The position numbers and the translations under genes were made by a program. From Thauera sp. (GTDB taxonomy: Bacteria > Pseudomonadota > Gammaproteobacteria > Burkholderiales > Rhodocyclaceae), in NCBI GenBank assembly GCA_030603925.1, contig JAUVWV010000005.1, forward strand, positions 1-33,376: a stretch of DNA of 33,376 bases, read 5' to 3'. Positions within the stretch are counted from its first letter, which is position 1. Every line of letters begins with the position of its first letter. This document shows, in pieces, positions 10,570 through 21,394 of the stretch. Under the pieces are notes generated by a model that saw nothing but the letters and a program-made list of their open reading frames with translations, searched no databases and was not told where the DNA came from.

Positions 10570-11147
10570 GGCTGGTTCCGTCCGCTGCGCGGCATTGTGG
10601 CGTTGACCCTGCCGGTGAGCTGCAGGGTTCCGAACAGATTGTCCGCGCGCATCCCCTGGCCGTGGATCACCGTGCTGCCGCGCGTGAGTACCACCGGCAT
10701 GTCGCTCGCCGCGCGCTCGTCATCGGGCCACACGGTGAGGGTCTCGGAGGCAAAGGTGCTGTCCGCTTCGCCGGGGGCGCCGCTGCGCCGCCCGCGCACG
10801 TCGCCGCGCAGCAGGATTTCCTCGCCCTGGCGGTAGGCCTCGCCGTGGGCGGCCACCAGGTGTACGGTCGGTCCGCCGGAGTCGTAGCGCAGGCGCGGGT
10901 TGGTCAGTTCGGTGACGTCGGTGTGCGGATAGTGGACGATGCGGTCGGCGAGCAGTTCGTAGCGCTGCCGGCCGCGCTCGTCGAAGCTGATCAGGCGCGT
11001 GCCCTCGGCGCTGAAGTCCGGCTTGCCGCGTTCGACCACCGGCGCCCGTGCTTCCTGCGGCGCACTGACGCGCGCCAGCCAGAGCGTGCCGCCGGCGAGC
11101 AGGGCGAGGGCGACGACGGGCTACAGGTGGTGGGAGGGAATCGCCAT
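10566..11147 (-). pseudogene. lptC: LptC (LPS export ABC transporter periplasmic protein) reading frame interrupted by an in-frame TAG at codon 9 (11121-11123)
   Basis: Minus-strand read from ATG at 11147: MAIPSHHL*PVVALALLAGGTLWLARVSAPQEARAPVVERGKPDFSAEGTRLISFDERGRQRYELLADRIVHYPHTDVTELTNP...; the ORF track only offers a GTG start at 11039, after the TM segment. Confidence 0.75.
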
Positions 11148-11152
11148 GTCGG

Positions 11153-11266
11153 TCAGGCCGGAGAGGGAGCAGGCATGGCGTTCGCGCGAGTCGGGCAGGC
11201 GAGCATCCGGCCGCCGACGGCGAAACCCGTCAGGCGGATACCGGCCGGGGGGCGCAGGGCAGGCAT
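11153..11266 (-). pseudogene. Apparent kdsC remnant: N-terminal ~15-20 codons of a KdsC-like protein followed by unrelated sequence and a stop
   Basis: MPALRPPAGIRLTGFAVGGRMLACPTRANAMPAPSPA*, in the expected kdsD-kdsC-lptC position and overlapping the kdsD stop as TGATG; the beginning resembles the GIRLMGFDVDGVLTDG N-terminus of KdsC but without the aspartates. Confidence 0.5.
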
Positions 11267-12258
11267 CAGATCACCTTCGCCAGCATCAGGTCGTGGGTGG
11301 TGAGGGCGCCGATGAGGCGGCCCTCGGGGTCGATCGCCAGCAGCTGGCTGATGCGCAGGCGCTCCATGATCTCGGCGGCCTCGACTGCCAGGGCGTCGGG
11401 CGAGATGGTGCGCGGCGAGCCGCTCATCACCTCGGCCAGGCGGGCGCTGCGCACGTCGCACCCGCGCTCCAGCGCGCGCCGCAGGTCGCCGTCGGTGAAG
11501 ATGCCTACCGGGTGGTGTGCGGCATCCACCACCGCGATCATGCCCATGCCGCCGCGCGTCATCTGCAGCAGCGCGTCCTGCAGGCTGGCATCGGCGGCGA
11601 GCGCCGGGACCTTGTCGGCCGGGCGCATCACGTCGCGCACATGGGTGAGCAGGCGGCGCCCGAGTGCCCCGCCGGGATGGGAGCGGGCGAAGTCGTCCGC
11701 GCCGAACCCGCGCGCATCGAGCAGCGCTACGGCCAGCGCGTCGCCCAGCGCGAGCGCCGCGGTGGTGCTGGCCGTGGGGGCGAGGTTGAGCGGGCAGGCC
11801 TCTTCGCTGACCCCCGCGTCGAGGTGCACGTCGGCCTCGCGTGCGAGCGGGGACGTCGGGTTGCCGGTCATCGAGATAAGCCGGGCGCCCTGGCGCTTGA
11901 CCAACGGGACGATGGTGAGCAGTTCCTCGCTCGAGCCGGAGTAGGACAGGGCAATCACCACGTCCTCCGGGGTGATCATGCCCAGGTCGCCGTGCGCGGC
12001 TTCGGCCGCATGCACGAAGTAGGCCGGGGTGCCGGTGCTGGCCAGGGTGGCGGCCAGCTTGCGGGCGACATGCCCCGACTTGCCGATGCCGGTGACGATC
12101 ACCCGTCCGTTGCGCTGCAGGATCAGCGCCACGGCACGCTCGAACTCGACGCCCACCCGCTCGGCGAGGGCGGCCACGGCGTCGGCCTCGATGCGCAGCA
12201 CCCGGCGCGCGAGCGCGGCAGCGCCTTCGGCTGTGGGGGCGGGATGGGGTCGGTTCAT
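11266..12258 (-). CDS. kdsD: D-arabinose 5-phosphate isomerase (SIS domain + CBS pair)
   Basis: VIVTGIGKSGHVARKLAATLASTGTPAYFVHAAEAAHGDLGMI, SYSGSSEELLTIVPLVKRQGARLISMTGN, FTDGDLRRALERG. Confidence 0.95.
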   Translation of the reverse strand: MNRPHPAPTAEGAAALARRVLRIEADAVAALAERVGVEFERAVALILQRNGRVIVTGIGKSGHVARKLAATLASTGTPAYFVHAAEAAHGDLGMITPEDVVIALSYSGSSEELLTIVPLVKRQGARLISMTGNPTSPLAREADVHLDAGVSEEACPLNLAPTASTTAALALGDALAVALLDARGFGADDFARSHPGGALGRRLLTHVRDVMRPADKVPALAADASLQDALLQMTRGGMGMIAVVDAAHHPVGIFTDGDLRRALERGCDVRSARLAEVMSGSPRTISPDALAVEAAEIMERLRISQLLAIDPEGRLIGALTTHDLMLAKVI

Positions 12259-12322
12259 CGTTCGGATGGGTATGGTGGGCGGGCGGCGCGCCCTGCTGTT
12301 TACGTGTGCGTAAAGCCGGCAA

Positions 12323-12331
12323 AGTATAGCA
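12323..12331 (-). promoter_or_regulatory. Predicted extended -10 promoter element for kdsD
   Basis: Minus strand TGCTATACT about 65 nt upstream of kdsD ATG; no strong -35 seen. Confidence 0.4.
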
Positions 12332-12445
12332 GAGCGGCAGGTTGCCGATCGGCAGCCGTGCGTCCGGCGTGCAGGCCGATGGCGGTGCGTGGCGCCGTCC
12401 TGTTGTGTGCGATGCAACACCGTTACAGGTCGAATGTTGCAGCTC

Positions 12446-12454
12446 TGCTAAAAT
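12446..12454 (+). promoter_or_regulatory. Predicted extended -10 promoter element for the mla operon
   Basis: Plus strand TGCTAAAAT about 40 nt upstream of the mlaF GTG start; no well-spaced -35. Confidence 0.4.
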
Positions 12455-12491
12455 CGCGCGTTTGATATTCCGAACCGGAACCGGCTGGCCC

Positions 12492-13310
12492 GTGACCCAA
12501 ACCCGTGATGACAACCTGGTGTGCTTGCGCGATGTCCGCTTTGCCTATGGCGAGCGGGAGATCCTGCGCGGCATCGATCTGTCGGTGCGGCGCGGGCAGG
12601 TGGTGGCCATCATGGGCGGCAGCGGTTGCGGCAAGACCACGCTGTTGCGCCTGATCGGCGGGCAGTTGCGCGCTTCTGCCGGCAGTGTGGAAGTCGAAGG
12701 GCGGGAGCTCTCCGACCTGTCGCGCGACGCGTTGTACGCGCTGCGCCGGCGGATGGGGATGCTGTTCCAGTTCGGGGCCTTGTTCACCGACATGTCGGTG
12801 TTCGACAACGTGGCCTTCCCGCTGCGCGAACACACCAACCTGCCGGCCGACCTGGTGCGCGACCTGGTGCGCCTCAAGCTCAATGCGGTCGGTCTGCGCG
12901 GTGCGGAGGCGCTCAACCCGGCGGAGCTGTCCGGCGGCATGGCGCGGCGGGTGGCGCTGGCGCGCGCGATCGCGCTCGATCCGATGCTGATCATGTACGA
13001 CGAGCCCTTCGCCGGACTCGACCCGATTTCGCTCGGGGTGATCGGCCAGCTGATCCGCCGGCTGAACGACGCGCTCGGCGCCAGTACGATCATGGTTACC
13101 CACGACATCCACGAATCGCTGGAGATCGTCGATTACGTGTATTTCGTCTCCGACGGACGCATCGTCGCGCAGGGTACGCCGGAGGAGATTCGCGCCTCGG
13201 CCGACCCCTTCGTGCATCAGTTCGTCCATGCCGAGGCGGACGGCCCCGTGCCCTTCCACTATCCCGGACCGCCGATTGCCGAGGTCCTGCTCGGCGGAGA
13301 GACCCGATGA
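12492..13310 (+). CDS. mlaF: Phospholipid ABC transporter ATP-binding protein MlaF (GTG start proposed)
   Basis: Walker A GGSGCGKTTLLRLIGG, signature LSGGMARRVALARAIALDPMLIMYDEPFAGLDPISLG. Confidence 0.93.
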   Translation: MTQTRDDNLVCLRDVRFAYGEREILRGIDLSVRRGQVVAIMGGSGCGKTTLLRLIGGQLRASAGSVEVEGRELSDLSRDALYALRRRMGMLFQFGALFTDMSVFDNVAFPLREHTNLPADLVRDLVRLKLNAVGLRGAEALNPAELSGGMARRVALARAIALDPMLIMYDEPFAGLDPISLGVIGQLIRRLNDALGASTIMVTHDIHESLEIVDYVYFVSDGRIVAQGTPEEIRASADPFVHQFVHAEADGPVPFHYPGPPIAEVLLGGETR

Positions 13311-14101
13311 GCGCGCTGCCCGACATCTTGCGCAGCATCGGCGCCCGTACCGTGGAAGGCATCTGGCGGCTGGGCTTTGCCGCGCGCTTCTTCGTGCTGG
13401 TGCTGCTCTATTCCGGGCAGTCCTTCCGCCGGCTGCATCTGACGATACGCGAGCTGTATTTCTCCGGCGTGCTGTCGCTGCTGATCATCCTGGTGTCCGG
13501 TCTGTTCGTCGGCCTGGTGCTCGGCCTGCAGGGCTACGAGACCCTGCAGCGCTTCGGTTCCAGCGACGCGCTCGGCGTGCTGGTCGCGCTGTCGCTCACC
13601 CGCGAGCTCGGGCCGGTGGTCGCCGGCCTGCTGTTCGCCAGCCGCGCCGGCTCGGCCGTGACCGCCGAGATCGGCCTGATGAAGACCACCGAGCAACTGA
13701 AGGCGATGGACATGATGGCCGTCAGCCCGATTGCCCGGGTCGTCGCCCCGCGCTTCTGGGGCGGCGTGCTGTCGATGCCGCTGCTCGCCGCGCTGTTCAC
13801 CGCGATGGGGATCTTCGGCGGCTGGCTGATCGGGGTGGTGTTCATCGGCGTGGATGACGGTGCCTTCTGGTCGCAGATGCAGGCCGCGGTGGATTTCCGC
13901 TATGACGTACTGAACGGTGTGATCAAGAGCGTGGTGTTCGGTATCGCGGTGTCGCTGATTGCGGTGTTCGAGGGCTATGACTGCACGCCCACCGCCGAGG
14001 GGGTGTCGCGTGCGATCACCCGCACGGTGGTCAGTTCGGCGCTTGCCATCCTGGCGCTCGACTTCGTTCTGACTTCCTTCATGTTCCGGGGCCAATCATG
14101 A
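13307..14101 (+). CDS. mlaE: Phospholipid ABC transporter permease MlaE
   Basis: FVGLVLGLQGYETLQRFGSSDALGVLVALSLTRELGPVVAGLLFASRAGSAVTAEIGLMKTTEQLKAMDMMAVSPI; ATGA overlap with mlaF. Confidence 0.95.
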   Translation: MSALPDILRSIGARTVEGIWRLGFAARFFVLVLLYSGQSFRRLHLTIRELYFSGVLSLLIILVSGLFVGLVLGLQGYETLQRFGSSDALGVLVALSLTRELGPVVAGLLFASRAGSAVTAEIGLMKTTEQLKAMDMMAVSPIARVVAPRFWGGVLSMPLLAALFTAMGIFGGWLIGVVFIGVDDGAFWSQMQAAVDFRYDVLNGVIKSVVFGIAVSLIAVFEGYDCTPTAEGVSRAITRTVVSSALAILALDFVLTSFMFRGQS

Positions 14102-14553
14102 GCCGTACAGCGCTCGACCTGTGGGTCGGCTTCTTCGTCGTCATCGGCGCTGCCGCGCTGCTCTTCCTGTCCTTCAAGGTGGGCAGCTTCTCCGGCTTCA
14201 ACTCCGGCCCCAGCTACGTGCTGCAGGCGCCTTTCGACAACATCGGCGGGCTCAAGGTGCGCGCCCCGGTGAAGAGCGCCGGGGTGGTGGTCGGACGGGT
14301 GTCGGAGATCAGCTTCGACGCCGAGACCTACCGCGCGGTGGTCCGCTTCACCGTGGATGCGCGCTACGCGTTTCCACGCGACACCATCGCCACCATCCTG
14401 ACCTCCGGGCTGCTCGGCGAGCAGTACCTCGGGCTCGATGCCGGCGGCGATATCGACATGCTGAAGGATGGCGATACCGTGCAGATGACCCAGTCGGCGG
14501 TGGTGCTGGAGAAGCTGATCGGGCAGTTCATGTTCGACAAGGCTGCGGAATGA
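14098..14553 (+). CDS. mlaD: Outer-membrane lipid asymmetry maintenance protein MlaD (MCE domain)
   Basis: LDLWVGFFVVIGAAALLFLSFKVG, FDNIGGLKVRAPVKSAGVVVGRVSEISFD, LTSGLLGEQYLGLDAGGD. Confidence 0.94.
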   Translation: MSRTALDLWVGFFVVIGAAALLFLSFKVGSFSGFNSGPSYVLQAPFDNIGGLKVRAPVKSAGVVVGRVSEISFDAETYRAVVRFTVDARYAFPRDTIATILTSGLLGEQYLGLDAGGDIDMLKDGDTVQMTQSAVVLEKLIGQFMFDKAAE

Positions 14554-15440
14554 GTGGCCGGATGAAGCGAGGAGACGGCGACATGCCCGTGACGAAGACC
14601 CCCGGCGCGCGGCGCCGGCTTGCCGCCCTGGCCTGTATGGCGTTGCTGGCGAGCGGCTGTGCCGGCGCGCCGCGCAACCCGGACGATCCGCTGGAAGGCT
14701 ACAACCGGGCGATGTTCTCCTTCAACGACGGGGTGGACCGTACGGTGATCAGGCCGGTCGCGCAGGCCTACGACACGGTGGCGCCGACGCCGGTGAAGAT
14801 CGGCGTGGGCAACTTCTTCGGCAACCTGGCCGACCCCTGGATCGGCCTCAACAACATGCTGCAGGGCAAGCCAGGCGAGGCCTTCTCGGACTGGATGCGC
14901 TTCCTGTTCAACAGCACCTGGGGCATCCTCGGCCTGCTCGACATCGCCAGCGAGGCCGGTCTGCCCAAGCACGACGAGGATTTCGGCCAGACCCTGGCGG
15001 TGTGGGGCGTCGGCGACGGCGCCTACGTGGTGCTGCCCTTCTTCGGCCCGCGCACGATGCGCGATGCGGCAGCCACCCCGCTCGACCTCACCGGCGACAG
15101 CCCTCTGCGCATCGATCACGTGCCGACGCGCAACAGCGCGCGGGCTCTGCGCATCACGCATGTGCGCGCCACCCTGCTGGGTGCCGACCGCACGCTGGAG
15201 GAGAGCACCTTCGACAAGTACGCCTATGTGCGCGACTTCTATCTGCAGCAGCGCCGCTACAAGATCCACGACGGCAATCCGCCGCTCGAGTACGAAGATT
15301 TCAACGGTGCCTCGCTGCCGCGTCCGGCCGGCGGGGTGGCCGATGCGGCGGCCGATGCCGCGCTCAGCCGGCTCGAACTGATCGATCCCACCGCGGTCGG
15401 TCCTTTGTCGGCCGCTCCGGTCAACCATCCGCAAAGGTGA
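14550..15440 (+). CDS. mlaA: MlaA/VacJ family lipoprotein
   Basis: Lipobox LLASGC; DPLEGYNRAMFSFNDGVDRTVIRPVAQAYDTVAPTPVKIGVGNFFGNLADPWIGLNN. Confidence 0.93.
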   Translation: MSGRMKRGDGDMPVTKTPGARRRLAALACMALLASGCAGAPRNPDDPLEGYNRAMFSFNDGVDRTVIRPVAQAYDTVAPTPVKIGVGNFFGNLADPWIGLNNMLQGKPGEAFSDWMRFLFNSTWGILGLLDIASEAGLPKHDEDFGQTLAVWGVGDGAYVVLPFFGPRTMRDAAATPLDLTGDSPLRIDHVPTRNSARALRITHVRATLLGADRTLEESTFDKYAYVRDFYLQQRRYKIHDGNPPLEYEDFNGASLPRPAGGVADAAADAALSRLELIDPTAVGPLSAAPVNHPQR

Positions 15441-15445
15441 CGCCC

Positions 15446-16066
15446 ATGAAAGCGCTTGCCCTCAGTTTCTGCCTGTTCCTTACCGCCCTGCTGCCGGCGC
15501 ATGCCGCGGTGACGCCGCCCGACGTGCTGGTGCAGGAGGTCACCCGCGAGGTGCTGGAGATCGTCCGCAAGGACCGCGACATTCAGAGCGGCGACCCGGC
15601 CAAGGTCAATGCCCTGGTGGAGGCCAAGGTGCTGCCGCACTTCAACTTCCGCCGCATGACCATGCTCGCCGTGGGGCGCGACTGGCGCGAGGCCACGCCC
15701 GAGCAGCAGGCCCGCCTGATCGACGCCTTCCGCACCCTGCTGGTGCGCACCTATTCCAATGCGCTGACCCAGTACCGCGACCAGAGCATCGAGTTCCGCC
15801 CCTTGCGGGCCGCGCCCACCGACAACACCGTGCAGGTGCGCACCGAGGTGCGCCAGCCCGGGGCGCAGCCCATCGGCATCGACTACACGCTGGAGCGTAC
15901 CGACGCCGGCTGGAAGGTGTTCGACGTGGTGGTGGCCGGTGTCAGCCTGGTGACCAATTACCGCGGCACCTTCAGCCAGGAGATCCGCAGCGGTGGCATC
16001 GACGGCCTGATCCGTTCGCTGCAGAACCGCAATCGCCAGCTCGACCCGGGCTCCGCGGGCGCATGA
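15446..16066 (+). CDS. mlaC: Phospholipid-binding protein MlaC (Tol-Pal/ABC transporter auxiliary family)
   Basis: Signal peptide; VLPHFNFRRMTMLAVGRDWREATPEQQARLIDAFRTLLVRTYSNAL, WKVFDVVVAGVSLVTNYRGTFSQEI. Confidence 0.94.
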   Translation: MKALALSFCLFLTALLPAHAAVTPPDVLVQEVTREVLEIVRKDRDIQSGDPAKVNALVEAKVLPHFNFRRMTMLAVGRDWREATPEQQARLIDAFRTLLVRTYSNALTQYRDQSIEFRPLRAAPTDNTVQVRTEVRQPGAQPIGIDYTLERTDAGWKVFDVVVAGVSLVTNYRGTFSQEIRSGGIDGLIRSLQNRNRQLDPGSAGA

Positions 16067-16347
16067 TGCGCATCGACGGCGAGGTGCTGCGCCTGCAGGG
16101 CGAACTCACCATGGCCACCGTCGGCGCGCTGCTTGCCGACGGCCGGCGGGCGGTGAGCGAGGCCGACCGGGTGATCGACCTGTCGGCGGTGACGACCGCC
16201 GACTCGGCGGCGCTGGCCCTGCTGTTCGACTGGTTGCGCAGCGCGCGTGCCGCCGGCCGCGGCTTTGCGCTGCGCGGCATGCCCGCCGGTCTGCAGAGCC
16301 TTGCCGCACTGTATGGCGTCGATGCCCTGTTGCCGCAGGACGCCTGA
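16063..16347 (+). CDS. mlaB: STAS-domain protein MlaB
   Basis: Short STAS-like protein (VIDLSAVTTADSAALALLFDWLRSARAAG), ATGA overlap with mlaC. Confidence 0.85.
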   Translation: MMRIDGEVLRLQGELTMATVGALLADGRRAVSEADRVIDLSAVTTADSAALALLFDWLRSARAAGRGFALRGMPAGLQSLAALYGVDALLPQDA

Positions 16348-16354
16348 GCCGCCG

Positions 16355-17243
16355 ATGTCGCTGCCCGCCATCCGCGTCTGCGCGGTCACCAAGCATTACG
16401 GCGCCTTGCAGGCGCTCGCCGGGGTCGACCTGGAGGTTCGCCAGGGCGAGTTCTTCGGCCTGCTCGGCCCCAACGGGGCCGGCAAGACCACGCTGATCTC
16501 GGCGCTCGCCGGTCTGGTGCGGCCGGATGGCGGCACCCTGGAGGTGATGGGCCACAACGTGGCCAGCGACTACCGCAACGCGCGCCGTGCGCTCGGCGTG
16601 GTGCCGCAGGAGCTGGTGTTCGACCCCTTCTTCAGCGTGCGCGAGCTGCTGCGCATCCAGTCGGGCTACTTCGGCATCCGCGGCAACGACGACTGGATCG
16701 ACGAGATCCTCGCCAGCCTGGACCTCACCGCCAAGGCCAACGTGAACATGCGCGCGCTCTCCGGCGGCATGAAGCGCCGCGTGCTGGTGGCCCAGGCGCT
16801 GGTGCACCGCCCGCCGGTGATCGTGCTCGACGAACCCACCGCCGGGGTGGACGTGGAACTGCGCCAGGGCCTGTGGGCTTTCGTGCGCAAGCTCAACCGC
16901 GACGGCCACACCATCGTACTCACCACCCACTATCTGGAAGAAGCCGAAGCGCTGTGCGGGCGCATCGCCATGCTCAAGGCCGGTCGCGTGGTCGCGCTGG
17001 ACACCACCGACAACCTGTTGCAGCGCTTCGCCACGCATTCGCTGCGGGTGCGCCTGGCCGAACCGGCGGCCGGGGTGGCGCTGGGCGGGGCGGCCGGGGA
17101 GGGCGGCTGGGTGGATTTCGCCTTCGACAGCTACGCCGACGTGGAGTCCCTGCTGGCCCGTCTGCGCGAGGCCGGCGCGGGCGTGCAGGAGATGCAGTTG
17201 GGCGAACCCGACCTGGAGCGGGTGTTCGTGGAGGTGATGCAGC

Positions 17244-17251
<8 letters not shown>
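16355..17251 (+). CDS. ABC transporter ATP-binding protein (YadG/NodI-like)
   Basis: LLGPNGAGKTTLISALAGLVRPDGG, LSGGMKRRVLVAQALVHRPPVIVLDEPTAGVDVELRQGLW. Confidence 0.92.
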
Positions 17252-19558
<2,307 letters not shown>

Positions 19559-19559
19559 G

Positions 19560-20852
19560 GTGGATGGCCCCCAGGCCGGGCCGCTGCCGGCCGGCGCGGC
19601 CCCTCGGGAGCGCGCAGTCCCACGCGCGATCGTCGTCGGCGGCGGCCCGGCCGGGCTGATGGCCGCCGAGGTGCTGGCCGCCGGCGCGGTCGAGGTCGAC
19701 CTCTACGACGCCATGCCCTCGGTGGGGCGCAAGTTCCTGCTCGCCGGGCGTGGCGGGCTCAACATCACCCATTCCGAAGCGCTGCCCGATTTCCTCGCGC
19801 GCTACGGCGCGCGGCGCGCCTTCATCGAACCGCTGCTGCAAGCCTTCGGTCCGCAGGCCTTGCGCGAATGGGTGCATGGGCTGGGTGTGGACACCTTCGT
19901 GGGCTCCAGTGGGCGGGTATTTCCGGTTGGCATGAAGGCCGCGCCGCTGCTGCGCGCCTGGCTCGCGCGCCTGCGCGCGGGCGGGGTGCGTATCCACGTG
20001 CGCGAGCGCTGGATGGGGTGGACGGCGGACGGCGCGCTGCGCTTCGACGGGCCCACCGGCGGGCACGACGAGCGTGCCGATGCGGTGGTCTTTGCGTTGG
20101 GCGGCGGCAGCTGGGCGCGCTTTGGCGCCGACGCGCGCTGGATGGCGCCGTTTGCTGCACGCGGCATCGCGCTGGCGCCGCTGCGCCCGGCCAACTGCGG
20201 GTTCGACCTGGCCGACGGCTGGTCCGAGTTCCTGCTCGAACGCCATGCGGGGCAGCCGCTGAAGAATGTCGCCCTGTCCTTCGTCGATGCGCAGGGCGTG
20301 CGCCACACCCGCGCCGGCGAATGCCTGCTGACCCGCAGCGGGCTGGAAGGCAGCCTGATCTATGCGCTCTCCGCGCCCATGCGCGACGCGCTGGAGGCCG
20401 CCGGCAGCCTGCAGATCGAACTCGACCTGCTGCCCGCACGCGACCTGGACTGGGTGGCCGCGCAACTCGCCCGCCCGCGGGGCAGCCGCTCGCTGGCCAG
20501 CCACCTGCAGGGCAAGCTGGCACTGGCGGGATTGAAGAGCGCGCTGCTGCACGAGGTGCTGGGCCGTCCGCTGCCCGCCGCGCCGGCGGCGCTGGCGGCT
20601 GCCATCAAGGCACTGCCGCTGACGCTGTCGGCCACCCGGCCGCTCGACGAGGCCATCAGTACCGCCGGCGGGGTGCTGTGCGAGGCGCTCGATGCGCAGT
20701 TGATGCTGCGTGAGCTGCCCGGCGTTTTCTGTGCCGGCGAGATGCTGGACTGGGAAGCGCCTACCGGCGGCTATCTGCTTACCGCCTGCCTGGCCAGCGG
20801 CCGGGTGGCGGGGCAGGGGGCGCTGGCCTGGCTGGCGCAGCGCCCGGACTGA
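19560..20852 (+). CDS. BaiN-like NAD(P)/FAD-dependent oxidoreductase (flavoprotein, HI0933-type)
   Basis: AIVVGGGPAGLMAAEVLAAGAVEVDLYDAMPSVGRKFLLAGRGGLNITHSE, FCAGEMLDWEAPTGGYLLTACLASGRVAG. Confidence 0.88.
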   Translation: MDGPQAGPLPAGAAPRERAVPRAIVVGGGPAGLMAAEVLAAGAVEVDLYDAMPSVGRKFLLAGRGGLNITHSEALPDFLARYGARRAFIEPLLQAFGPQALREWVHGLGVDTFVGSSGRVFPVGMKAAPLLRAWLARLRAGGVRIHVRERWMGWTADGALRFDGPTGGHDERADAVVFALGGGSWARFGADARWMAPFAARGIALAPLRPANCGFDLADGWSEFLLERHAGQPLKNVALSFVDAQGVRHTRAGECLLTRSGLEGSLIYALSAPMRDALEAAGSLQIELDLLPARDLDWVAAQLARPRGSRSLASHLQGKLALAGLKSALLHEVLGRPLPAAPAALAAAIKALPLTLSATRPLDEAISTAGGVLCEALDAQLMLRELPGVFCAGEMLDWEAPTGGYLLTACLASGRVAGQGALAWLAQRPD

Positions 20853-21239
20853 TCAGGCGGCGGGCTGTTCCACCGCCATCACGCGGATGCGGATGGCCTT
20901 GCCCTCGGGGCCGATCCAGTCGATGCTCTGGCCGGTGGACAGGCCCAGCAGGGCACTGCCGGCAGGGGAGAACACCGAGACCTTGCCGCCGTCCTGGCTG
21001 GCTTCATGCGGGTACACCAGGGTCAGGGCGTACTCGCGTCCGCTCACTTCCTCGCAGAAGCGTACCTGGCTGCCCATGCTGATCACATCGCCGGGCATGT
21101 CCTCCGCTTCACGCACGTCGGCACGGGCGAGTTCGTCGCGCAGGCCGTCCAGGTCGTTGCGGCTGCGCGCGTTGGGCGCGTGCAGCAGGCCTTCCAGGCG
21201 TTCCAGGTCGGCGGAGGAGATGATGATTTCGGGCTTCAT
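20853..21239 (-). CDS. rnk: Rnk-like nucleoside diphosphate kinase regulator (GreA/B C-terminal domain)
   Basis: MKPEIIISSADLERLEGLLHA...VRFCEEVSGREYALTLVYPHEASQDGGKVSVFSPAGSALLGLSTGQSIDW. Confidence 0.87.
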   Translation of the reverse strand: MKPEIIISSADLERLEGLLHAPNARSRNDLDGLRDELARADVREAEDMPGDVISMGSQVRFCEEVSGREYALTLVYPHEASQDGGKVSVFSPAGSALLGLSTGQSIDWIGPEGKAIRIRVMAVEQPAA

Positions 21240-21297
21240 GGCAGGGTCTCTCGCAGGAGGGCTCCGGGTGTCGGTACGAGTCTGAAAAAGTAAAAAC

Positions 21298-21323
21298 GGC
21301 TGAACCGCCGCATGCGGTTCAGC
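21298..21323 (-). terminator. Terminator-like hairpin in the rnk 5' region (minus-strand polarity)
   Basis: Minus strand ggctgaaccgc-atgcg-gcggttcagcc followed by gttttta; about 59 nt upstream of the rnk ATG. Confidence 0.5.
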
Positions 21324-21394
21324 CGAGCGCACAAGGCTAACAGAAGCCGCGCCGGGTTACAATGTGCGCCACTTTGCAATCCCGAGGCGCCTCC

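Noticed and set aside
11153-12514. 453-aa minus-strand ORF overlapping kdsD
   Set aside because: Out-of-frame shadow of kdsD; only its final 37 codons (kdsC-like start) were retained as informative.
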